DNA from: an uncultured Salinimicrobium sp.
Lineage (GTDB): Bacteria; Bacteroidota; Bacteroidia; Flavobacteriales; Flavobacteriaceae
Assembly (NCBI GenBank): GCA_946887025.1
Contig: CAMPJY010000162.1
Coordinates: 1-5,382, forward strand
Direction: 5' to 3'
DNA: 5,382 bases
The position numbers and the translations under genes were made by a program. Below the pieces are notes generated by a model, which worked only from the letters and a program-made list of their open reading frames with translations, had not been told where the DNA came from and did not search any database. Shown here piece after piece: positions 1 to 5,184 of the stretch. Within the stretch, counting starts at the first letter, position 1; each line of letters starts with the position of its first letter.

Positions 1-1
1 A

Positions 2-109
2 GGGCTTCAGCCCAATTTTGACTCGAAAAAAGTGCATCTCGATAAATGGCATGAGGAATATTATGCTTCCCGGAGCCGCAGAATATTCCCCATGAAAAAC
101 TTATATTAG
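2..109 (+). CDS. C-terminal fragment of an unidentified upstream gene
   Basis: An open frame runs from the left edge to a TAG stop at 107-109, giving 35 residues that end in the charged and aromatic tail KWHEEYYASRSRRIFPMKNLY less its first residue. The residue composition (mixed charged, aromatic, no low-complexity bias) looks coding, and the other two forward frames close quickly or look non-coding. I do not recognise the family from so short a tail. The frame lies on the same strand as the histidine kinase and ends 49 bases before its start, with no hairpin and T-run terminator visible between them, so co-transcription with the kinase is possible. The gene starts outside the window. Confidence 0.6.
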   Translation, partial: GLQPNFDSKKVHLDKWHEEYYASRSRRIFPMKNLY

Positions 110-158
110 CAAATAAAACAAATTCCCTAAGACTTAACGGTAAAAAATACTGGTGTGA

Positions 159-2414
159 ATGGAAATGGCAGATAGAAACAATACTCAGGACAGTTTTGAT
201 ACAGAAACCGAATCCGGGCTAAACCAGGAGCATTTTCAGTTCGCACAGGCGCTGCAGGTGCCCCTGCTGCTGCTCGATCGCCAATTTACCGTCCTCTTTG
301 CCAATGACCACTTCTTCAGCATGTTTAAAATGCCAAAAGAAGCCATCCTGGGGAAAGGTTTTTTTGAGCTGGGAAAGTCCCGGGAACTCTCAGAACTTCA
401 GCAGGCATTTCAGGAGCTGCTAACTTCCAAAGCAAAAATTTCCAATTTCAGCATCCCTGACCCATTCAGAGCGAAAGCAGATGCCATTCTCTTTCTCAAT
501 GCCAGTCTGCTGTCTCAGGAGGGGGATCAGATCCTGCTGAGCTTCGCGGACCAGGGAAAACAGGTGGATGAATACACCACTTCCCAGGAATTTTTCATGC
601 AGGCCCCTGCAGCCATTGCTGTGCTCAAGGGTCCCGAGCACAAGTATACCTATTCCAATCCACTTTATGAGCGACTGTTCAACAGGAGTCGGGAGGAACT
701 TATTGGAAAAACCGTACGGGAAGCCTACCCCGAAATTGAGGGCCAGGGAGTTTATGAAGTATTAAATCAGGTTTTTAAGACCGGCAAAGCTTTCGTGGCT
801 GATGAATTCCCTGTGTCTTTCGATCGGGACAGGAAAGGGGAATTCGAATCCGGGTTCTTCAATTTCATTGCACATCCCATTCGCAATGATACGGGGGAGG
901 TAACGGATATCATGATCCATGCTTTTGAAGTTACAGATCAGGTACTGGCCAAAAGAAAGCTGGAGGAAAGTGAAAGACGCTATCGGATGCTGATCAACTC
1001 CTCCCCCTCCATGATCGCACTCTACAAAGGGAAGGATATGATCATTGAAATAGCCAACGAGGCCATGATGGAGGCCTGGGGCAAGGGAAAAGAGGTAGTG
1101 GGCAAGTCCTTATTCACCGTTTTGCCTGAAATTAAAGCCCAGGGGTTTGTGGACATGATCGACGGAGTGTTTGCCACAGGAGAACCTCACAAAAGCTATG
1201 AACTACCGGTAGAACTGCTCCGTAACGGAGAGCCCTATCACGGATATTACAATTTTATGTTCTATCCGCGTTTCGACGCAGATGGCAGGGTTATCGGGAT
1301 CTTCCACACCGCCAATGAGGTGACCCCCGAGGCGGAAATGAACCGGAAGATCAGGGAGAGCGAAGCTCATTACAGACAGATAATCGATCTGTTGCCCGAC
1401 AAGATCACAAACAATGATCCCGAGGGAAATGCCATCTACTTCAATAAAGCCTGGCGGGATTTCACCGGTCTCAGTACTGAGGATATGAAACTCCGCGGAT
1501 GGGGCGATGCCATTCACCCCGATGATCTTCCCCTTCTTTTGAAAAAATGGAAGCATAGTATGGAGACAGGGGAGGAATATGAGATTGAATATCGCGCCCA
1601 AAATAAGGAAGGGGTATATTTCTGGCAGCTCACCAGGGGAGTTCCGGTGAGGAATGAGGCCGGAGAGATAAAGATGTGGATCACTACTGCTACCGACATT
1701 CAGAAACTCAAGGAGGAAGACAAACGCAAAGAAGAATTCCTCAAGATGGTGAGCCATGAGCTGAAGACCCCCGTTACTTCCATAAAGGGATATGTGCAGT
1801 TACTGCTGGCCCTGATAAGGAAGAATCAGGAGAACATCCCCCCGTCCCTGCCCATGGAGCCTTCCCTGGATCGCATAAACGACCAGATCAACCGACTTAC
1901 CCGCCTAATTTCCGATATCCTGGACCTCTCCCGGCTGGAATATGACAAACTGCAGCTGAAAAAGCAGAGTCTGGAGATCAATACTCTGGTGGAAGAGACG
2001 GTGCAGGATATACTTTATACCAATCCGAAGCAGAGCATCAGGGTCATCCATAATTTCAACTGCCGGGTGATGGCTGATAAAGATCGATTGGGACAGGTTC
2101 TTATCAACTTTATCACCAATGCCATTAAGTATTCCCCGGGAGAAAAGAACGTGGAGGTGGAAATCTCTGAGGCCCCACAGGGGCAGGTGGCTGTCAGCAT
2201 CAGGGACAAGGGAATCGGCATCGACAAAAAGGACCTGGAGAAGATCTTCCAGAGGTTCTACCGCAGTCAGAAAGCCGAGGAGAACACCTATTCCGGATTC
2301 GGGATAGGACTTTTCTTAGCTAAAGAAATCGTAGAACGCCACGAGGGGAAGGTCACCGTAGAAAGCAATCTGGGGGAAGGTTCAGTTTTTACTTTCTATC
2401 TGCCTTGCTTATAG
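159..2414 (+). CDS. Soluble PAS-domain sensor histidine kinase (four PAS domains, HisKA, HATPase_c)
   Basis: A 751-residue two-component sensor kinase that autophosphorylates on histidine and would pass the phosphate to a response regulator. I see four PAS-type modules at roughly 28-132, 142-262, 272-392 and 402-515; the fourth has the GWGDAIHPDDLP signature of the PAS_3 fold. A HisKA dimerisation domain follows with the H-box SHELKTP (phospho-acceptor H533). The HATPase_c domain has its N-box at N654 (NFITNAIKYS), the G1 box DKGIGI at 683-688 and the G2 box GFGIGL at 713-718, so every catalytic motif is intact. There is no signal peptide, membrane segment or receiver domain, so it should be cytoplasmic and sense an internal cue such as redox state, light or a small ligand through PAS; the ligand cannot be told. 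An in-frame TGA directly precedes ATG 159, which fixes the start there or at M3 (165). No response regulator gene lies nearby, so its partner is elsewhere. Confidence 0.95.
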   Translation: MEMADRNNTQDSFDTETESGLNQEHFQFAQALQVPLLLLDRQFTVLFANDHFFSMFKMPKEAILGKGFFELGKSRELSELQQAFQELLTSKAKISNFSIPDPFRAKADAILFLNASLLSQEGDQILLSFADQGKQVDEYTTSQEFFMQAPAAIAVLKGPEHKYTYSNPLYERLFNRSREELIGKTVREAYPEIEGQGVYEVLNQVFKTGKAFVADEFPVSFDRDRKGEFESGFFNFIAHPIRNDTGEVTDIMIHAFEVTDQVLAKRKLEESERRYRMLINSSPSMIALYKGKDMIIEIANEAMMEAWGKGKEVVGKSLFTVLPEIKAQGFVDMIDGVFATGEPHKSYELPVELLRNGEPYHGYYNFMFYPRFDADGRVIGIFHTANEVTPEAEMNRKIRESEAHYRQIIDLLPDKITNNDPEGNAIYFNKAWRDFTGLSTEDMKLRGWGDAIHPDDLPLLLKKWKHSMETGEEYEIEYRAQNKEGVYFWQLTRGVPVRNEAGEIKMWITTATDIQKLKEEDKRKEEFLKMVSHELKTPVTSIKGYVQLLLALIRKNQENIPPSLPMEPSLDRINDQINRLTRLISDILDLSRLEYDKLQLKKQSLEINTLVEETVQDILYTNPKQSIRVIHNFNCRVMADKDRLGQVLINFITNAIKYSPGEKNVEVEISEAPQGQVAVSIRDKGIGIDKKDLEKIFQRFYRSQKAEENTYSGFGIGLFLAKEIVERHEGKVTVESNLGEGSVFTFYLPCL

Positions 2415-2440
2415 CTGGACAAAATCCCCAGCAGCTGGAC
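2413..2440 (+). repeat. Short direct repeat AGCTGGAC overlapping the kinase stop codon
   Basis: AGCTGGAC occurs at 2413-2420 and again at 2433-2440, a 20-base period. Between them GCTGG (2414-2418) can pair with CCAGC (2428-2432) over a 9-base loop. No T-run follows, so this is not a convincing terminator for the kinase gene. Confidence 0.4.
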
Positions 2441-2487
2441 GGAGTCTTCAGACTCCAGTTCCCCTTAATTTGGAGTCTCCAGACTCC
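2441..2487. repeat. Two tandem 16-base palindromes GGAGTCT-NN-AGACTCC
   Basis: GGAGTCT TC AGACTCC at 2441-2456 and GGAGTCT CC AGACTCC at 2472-2487 are each perfect 7-base inverted repeats with a 2-base centre, and the two copies are 31 bases apart. The half-sites can also pair between copies (GACTCCA at 2451-2457 with TGGAGTC at 2471-2477, loop of 13), so alternative folds exist. They lie in the gap between the kinase stop and the pump start. Lack of a following T-run argues against simple intrinsic terminators. They could be a paired operator for a dimeric regulator of the downstream pump, or part of a dispersed intergenic repeat. The structure is certain; the function is not known. Confidence 0.6.
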
Positions 2488-2510
2488 CGTCCCGGAGGGC
2501 AAGGCGTGAG

Positions 2511-2560
2511 TAAAAGGTTTCCCGCAGATTACGCAGATTGCAACGCAGATTTCGCAGATT
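2511..2560 (+). repeat. CGCAGAT repeat, copy A (solo copy)
   Basis: The block begins TAAAAGGTTTCCC and continues with four GCAGAT units starting at 2524, 2533, 2545 and 2554 (spacing 9, 12, 9). Over 2519-2560 it matches copy B (4101-4142) at 40 of 42 bases, with the same unit spacing and the same orientation; the two differences fall in the central spacer (GCAA against GATA). No nuclease gene is attached here. It sits about 90 bases upstream of the MATE pump and about 100 bases after the kinase stop. It reads as a dispersed repeat copy related to the one bracketing the GxxExxY gene. Confidence 0.85.
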
Positions 2561-2648
2561 TCTGTCGAATAGAGGAAGAACAACATAAAGTCCATCTTTA
2601 ATCCTTCTTTAAGAGGATATCCCCCCTATCTCCCGTATTTTTGCTTAA

Positions 2649-4028
2649 ATGAAGAAAAAGAACAAATACACCGAAGGGAAGATCTTCAATTCCCTTGTCA
2701 GTCTCGCGGTTCCTATCATCTTCGCAAACATCCTGCAAACGGCCTACCAGCTCATCGACACCTTCTGGCTGGGGCGACTGGGGGCGGATGCGGTGGCGGC
2801 GGTGAGTCTCAGCTTTCCCGTACTCTTCCTTATTCTTTCCCTGGGTAGTGGGATGACCCTGGCGGGCACCGTGCTGGTGGCGCAGAGCTTCGGGGCGGGA
2901 AACCGAAAGATGGTCGATTTTAACTCCTCCCAGACCATGGCGCTGATCTTCTTCATCTCCATCGGCCTGGCCTTCGTCGGTTATTACGCTGCCGGGCCAC
3001 TGATGACGTTCATAGGCGCCGGGCCTGAGATTTATTCTGATTCCGTGGAATACTTCCAGATAACTTCCTTCGGTTTCGTCTTTCTGTTTATCTTCTTTGC
3101 CTTCCAGTCTTTAATGCGGGGGATCGGGAATGTAATGTTGCCAGTATATATAGTGCTCTTCACCGTAGTTCTGAACGCGGTGCTCGACCCGCTGTTCATC
3201 TATGGCTGGGGCCCGGTACCCGCACAGGGAGTGGCGGGGGCTGCGGTGGCCAGTGTCATCACGCAGGGGATTTCTGCAGCCATAGGGCTTTTTATTCTGC
3301 GGAAGGGGAATCACGGCATTACCATCCGGCTCTCCCAGATGGGCCTGCAGCTGGAGACCGTGAAGAAGATCTTCAACATGGGCTTCCCGGCCAGTGTGGA
3401 GCAAGCTACGCGGGCGCTGGGGATGACGATGATGATCGTGCTGGTGACAGGTTTCGGGAGTGAAATTGTGGCGGCTTACGGGATTGGGGCGCGTATCCTG
3501 AGTTTTATCATTGTGCCGGCCCTGGGACTGGGGATTGCGACCACTTCCCTGGTGGGGCAGAATATCGGGGCGGTGAAGATCAAAAGGGCGGAGAAGGTGG
3601 CCAACCTCAGTTCCAAGGTGGCGTTCTACGGACTGACAGCCATGGGGATCCTGATGTTTCTGTTTGCTGAACCGCTGGTGACTTTCTTCATTCCCAATGA
3701 TCCACAGGTGATAGAGGACGGGGCCCTGTTCATCAAGATCATGGCGCCCAGCTTCGGGTTCCTGGGGGTACAGCAGGTACTGAATGGAGTGTATAACGGG
3801 GCGGGGTTTACCAAGGCCTCCATGTTCATTTCCATTCTAAGTCTGTGGATCGTGCGGTTTCCATTGGCGTATTACCTTTCGCAGGAGACCAGCCTGAGTT
3901 TTGAGGGGATATGGTGGGCCTTTCCAATATCCAACCTTGTCGCAGCCGTAGTGGCTTTTTCGTATTACAGGACGGGTTACTGGAAGCTGAGGGTGTTCAA
4001 AAAACGGGAGCAGTTAAGGGAGTTATAA
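2649..4028 (+). CDS. MATE family efflux transporter
   Basis: A 459-residue polytopic inner-membrane protein, the usual length for MATE antiporters, which expel cationic drugs and metabolites in exchange for Na+ or H+. Twelve hydrophobic segments can be followed in two six-helix halves. The first helix carries the family pattern of a kinked proline (P22) and Q34-x-x-D37 before TFWLGRLG; D37 aligns with the conserved acidic residue of helix 1 (D41 in PfMATE, D36 in NorM of Vibrio). The NxxxDP motif is present as N176 and D180-P181, matching the N-lobe cation-coupling pair, and PASVEQATRALG opens the second half. Substrate and coupling ion cannot be told from sequence. An in-frame TAA directly precedes ATG 2649, so the start is secure; no Shine-Dalgarno is visible. 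The gene is convergent with the GxxExxY gene, and repeats fill the gap after its stop. Confidence 0.95.
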   Translation: MKKKNKYTEGKIFNSLVSLAVPIIFANILQTAYQLIDTFWLGRLGADAVAAVSLSFPVLFLILSLGSGMTLAGTVLVAQSFGAGNRKMVDFNSSQTMALIFFISIGLAFVGYYAAGPLMTFIGAGPEIYSDSVEYFQITSFGFVFLFIFFAFQSLMRGIGNVMLPVYIVLFTVVLNAVLDPLFIYGWGPVPAQGVAGAAVASVITQGISAAIGLFILRKGNHGITIRLSQMGLQLETVKKIFNMGFPASVEQATRALGMTMMIVLVTGFGSEIVAAYGIGARILSFIIVPALGLGIATTSLVGQNIGAVKIKRAEKVANLSSKVAFYGLTAMGILMFLFAEPLVTFFIPNDPQVIEDGALFIKIMAPSFGFLGVQQVLNGVYNGAGFTKASMFISILSLWIVRFPLAYYLSQETSLSFEGIWWAFPISNLVAAVVAFSYYRTGYWKLRVFKKREQLREL

Positions 4029-4050
4029 AAGGTTTCCCTCGATCTCGCGA
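4026..4050 (+). repeat. Degenerate CGCAGAT repeat remnant overlapping the MATE stop codon
   Basis: TAAAAGGTTTCCC at 4026-4038 is identical over 13 bases to the start of copy A (2511-2523). The following TCGATCTCGCGAAT resembles a decayed GCAGATCTCGCAGAT, close to the variant seen in copy C. The TAA stop of the MATE gene is built from the first bases of this remnant. It may be an old copy, or the displaced left end of copy B separated from it by the heptamer repeat at 4064-4094. Confidence 0.45.
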
Positions 4051-4063
4051 ATGAAGCAGGATT

Positions 4064-4094
4064 CTTCGGACTTCGGACTTCGGACTCCCGACTT
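4064..4094 (+). repeat. Heptamer tandem repeat CTTCGGA (three exact units plus degenerate ones)
   Basis: CTTCGGA occurs three times head to tail at 4064-4084, followed by the degenerate unit CTCCCGA (4085-4091) and the start of another (CTT). The block ends 6 bases before copy B of the CGCAGAT repeat. The octamer GACTCCCG in it (4083-4090) also occurs at 2482-2489, again just upstream of a CGCAGAT block (copy A). The 7-base period is not a codon multiple and the region has no gene. Confidence 0.7.
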
Positions 4095-4100
4095 CTCTTT

Positions 4101-4142
4101 TTCCCGCAGATTACGCAGATTGATACGCAGATTTCGCAGATT
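4101..4142 (+). repeat. CGCAGAT repeat, copy B (left inverted end of the GxxExxY unit)
   Basis: Four GCAGAT units start at 4106, 4115, 4127 and 4136 (spacing 9, 12, 9). The last unit ends at 4141-4142, inside the stop codon of the minus-strand GxxExxY gene (TTA at 4141-4143), so the repeat abuts and overlaps that gene. It matches copy A at 40 of 42 bases and copy C, in inverted orientation, at 35 of 42. Confidence 0.85.
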
Positions 4143-4518
4143 AGAGTTGGTTTACTTTTCTGAATATTCCTTTGGAGATGTTTTCTACGTTGAAGTTTAC
4201 CAGGATGGCTAGTTTTAATCCGGTGAGTTTCAAATATGTGAGCACTTGCTTATGATGCACTTCTGCCAGAGTTTCAACTGATTTCACCTCTATAATTACC
4301 TTTTCTTCGACCAGCAGATCCAATCTGAAACCGGCATCCATTCGTTCTCCCAGGTAAAAAACAGGAATTCCCACCTCCCTTCGCACCTTTAGACCCTCCC
4401 GAAGAAGTTCTTGTTGAAGAGATTTTGAATATACCGACTCCAGCAATCCCGGACCAAAGGCATTGTATATATTATATATTGCCCCCCTGACTTTATACGA
4501 AATCTCATTCTCTCCCAT
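4141..4518 (-). CDS. GxxExxY family protein, PD-(D/E)XK nuclease-like (PDDEXK_3)
   Basis: A complete 125-residue protein of the GxxExxY family (Pfam PDDEXK_3), whose members adopt a restriction-endonuclease-like fold and mostly lack an experimentally assigned role. The defining motif is G24-LL-E27-SV-Y30. The nuclease core is intact: D67 in FRLDLLV and E77-V-K79 in IIEVKS, followed by a Q91-xxx-Y95 motif and the conserved strand LAILVNFN near residues 104-111. The protein has no signal peptide or membrane segment. A TAG codon sits immediately before ATG 4518 in frame, so it cannot start further upstream. Its stop codon overlaps CGCAGAT repeat copy B and its start lies 17 bases from the inverted copy C, so any promoter must lie in or beyond copy C. 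It is more AT-rich than the pump gene it faces. Nuclease activity is predicted from motifs only; the target is not known. Confidence 0.92.
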   Translation of the reverse strand: MGENEISYKVRGAIYNIYNAFGPGLLESVYSKSLQQELLREGLKVRREVGIPVFYLGERMDAGFRLDLLVEEKVIIEVKSVETLAEVHHKQVLTYLKLTGLKLAILVNFNVENISKGIFRKVNQL

Positions 4519-4535
4519 CTACTTAAATTAAAAAA

Positions 4536-4577
4536 AATCAGCGAGATCTGCGAAATAATCTGCGATATCTGCGGGAA
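4536..4577 (-). repeat. CGCAGAT repeat, copy C (right inverted end of the GxxExxY unit)
   Basis: Read on the minus strand this block begins TTCCCGCAGATATCGCAGAT and carries four units, the last mutated to GCTGAT, with the same 9-12-9 spacing as copies A and B. It matches copy B at 35 of 42 bases and is its inverted partner. On its outer side AAAAGG continues the repeat as in copy A. It lies just upstream of the GxxExxY start and is the most diverged of the three copies. A nine-base-period direct repeat ACACTC (4585-4590 and 4594-4599) lies directly outside it. Confidence 0.8.
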
Positions 4578-4681
4578 CCTTTTCACACTCTTAACACTCC
4601 CCCTGAATACTTGTTAAACCCCTTCCATTTCCCTTTCCAATTCCTGAAATTAGAACCCGTATAATCCTAAAATCCAACAAC

Positions 4682-4966
4682 ATGCCAACATCAGATTCAA
4701 AAACCACCACCGACCACGCCACTATCCGCGAGTGGGCAGAGGCCCGGGACGGGAAACCATCAGTCGTGGAAAGCACCGCCAATAGCGGGAAAGGCGGCGG
4801 ACTGCTGCGTATCAACTTCCCCGGCTATGCCGAGGACAACCTTAAAGACATCTCCTGGGAAGAATTTTTCAAGATATTCGACGACAACGACCTGCAGTTC
4901 CTCTACCAGGAACAGACCAAGGACGGCAAGGAAAGCAGGTTCTTTAAATTCGTGAACAAGGAGTAA
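4682..4966 (+). CDS. Small conserved protein of unknown function
   Basis: A 94-residue acidic and hydrophilic protein with no signal peptide, membrane helix or cysteine. It begins with TTTDHATIREWAEARDGKPS, has a glycine-rich turn (SGKGGGLLRINFPGY, about residues 39-53) and a C-terminal half ISWEEFFKIFDDNDLQFLYQ. From memory, proteins of this length and pattern (TTDH-IR-WAE-R-GKP..., RI-FPGY, ISWEEFF-F--N-L-FLYQ) are widespread in Bacteroidota and Proteobacteria and sometimes carry a doubtful 'glucan branching enzyme' label; nothing in this sequence supports that enzyme, which is many times longer. I assign no function. The only methionine in the protein is M1, so the start is the sole ATG choice; no Shine-Dalgarno precedes it, but TATAAT is present at 4660-4665. 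The gene stands alone, diverging from the GxxExxY gene, and a terminator candidate follows 64 bases later. Confidence 0.85.
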   Translation: MPTSDSKTTTDHATIREWAEARDGKPSVVESTANSGKGGGLLRINFPGYAEDNLKDISWEEFFKIFDDNDLQFLYQEQTKDGKESRFFKFVNKE

Positions 4967-5030
4967 GAGGTATATTTTCTTACAAATAAGAGCCCTCTGA
5001 AAAAATTTTTGTAATCCTTTGAAGGTTTTT

Positions 5031-5061
5031 TACGCATCTCATGGAGAAAATGCGTATTTTT
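5031..5061 (+). terminator. Probable rho-independent terminator after the small 94-residue gene
   Basis: TACGCAT (5031-5037) and ATGCGTA (5050-5056) form a perfect 7-base stem over a 12-base loop, in which CTC and GAG can add pairs, followed directly by TTTTT (5057-5061). The stem is only moderately GC-rich. On the minus strand the stem is followed by A residues, so it should act for plus-strand transcripts only. Confidence 0.5.
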
Positions 5062-5066
5062 ATCCT

Positions 5067-5170
5067 GCCTGTCAGGTCCAGAATTTCTTATTTATAAAGA
5101 TTTCAAATATTTAAAGGTTAAAGGTTAAAAGTTTGAAAGTTACTTTAATAGAACAACCGGCCTGACAGGC
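5067..5170. repeat. Inverted pair GCCTGTCAGG / CCTGACAGGC enclosing TTAAAGG heptamers
   Basis: GCCTGTCAGG (5067-5076) and CCTGACAGGC (5161-5170) are perfect 10-base inverted copies 84 bases apart. Each is also nearly self-palindromic around one central base. TTTTT follows the right copy (5171-5175), so on the plus strand the pair could fold as a long-loop hairpin with a T-run. Between them lie TTAAAGG repeated twice plus a TTAAAAG variant (5111-5131) and the palindrome AAAGTTACTTT (5136-5146). The stretch 4967-5184 holds no gene that I can support. Confidence 0.5.
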
Positions 5171-5184
5171 TTTTTATTCCAGAC

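Larger units (their letters stand above)
4101..4577. mobile_element. Candidate repeat-gene-repeat unit: GxxExxY gene between inverted CGCAGAT repeats
   Basis: The outer 21 bases of the unit (4101-4121 and 4557-4577) are inverted copies of each other with 19 matches, both starting TTCCCGCAGAT when read inward. Between them lies a single intact nuclease-fold gene filling almost all of the 477 bases. Two 60-base stretches of that gene counted by hand are 42% and 40% GC, below much of the neighbouring pump gene. No transposase is encoded and no convincing target-site duplication is visible: the flanking AAAAGG belongs to the repeat itself, as copies A and C share it. Mobility is an inference from layout only; it could instead be a resident gene whose repeats serve regulation or are its DNA target. 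Confidence 0.35.

Noticed and set aside
1203..1757. Minus-strand 184-codon frame inside the kinase gene
   Set aside because: It lies entirely opposite a kinase frame with continuous PAS and HisKA motifs; its product shows no recognisable domain.
2521..2560. CRISPR-like appearance of the CGCAGAT blocks
   Set aside because: Units are about 6-8 bases with 1-4 base spacers, far too short for CRISPR repeats and spacers, and no cas gene is present.
2636..2643. TATTTTTG, matching the Bacteroidota -7 promoter consensus TAnnTTTG, before the pump gene
   Set aside because: It is only 5 bases from the start codon and I see no TTG-type -33 element at the right distance; it could only give a leaderless transcript, so I do not annotate it.
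3111..3404. Minus-strand 97-codon frame inside the MATE gene
   Set aside because: It is antisense to a complete MATE protein and has no family features.
4096..4584. Target-site duplication CTTTT/CCTTTTC around the GxxExxY unit
   Set aside because: The match is a low-complexity T-run, and the right-hand bases (AAAAGG on the other strand) are part of the repeat itself, as copy A shows.
4389..4586. Minus-strand 65-codon frame starting in repeat copy C
   Set aside because: Its first part is a translation of the CGCAGAT block (QISQI-type peptide) and the rest overlaps the GxxExxY gene in another frame; the true gene has intact family motifs.
4660..4665. TATAAT before the 94-residue gene
   Set aside because: No matching upstream element is clear and the phylum does not use the classical -10 as its main signal; the A/T-rich context makes a chance match likely.
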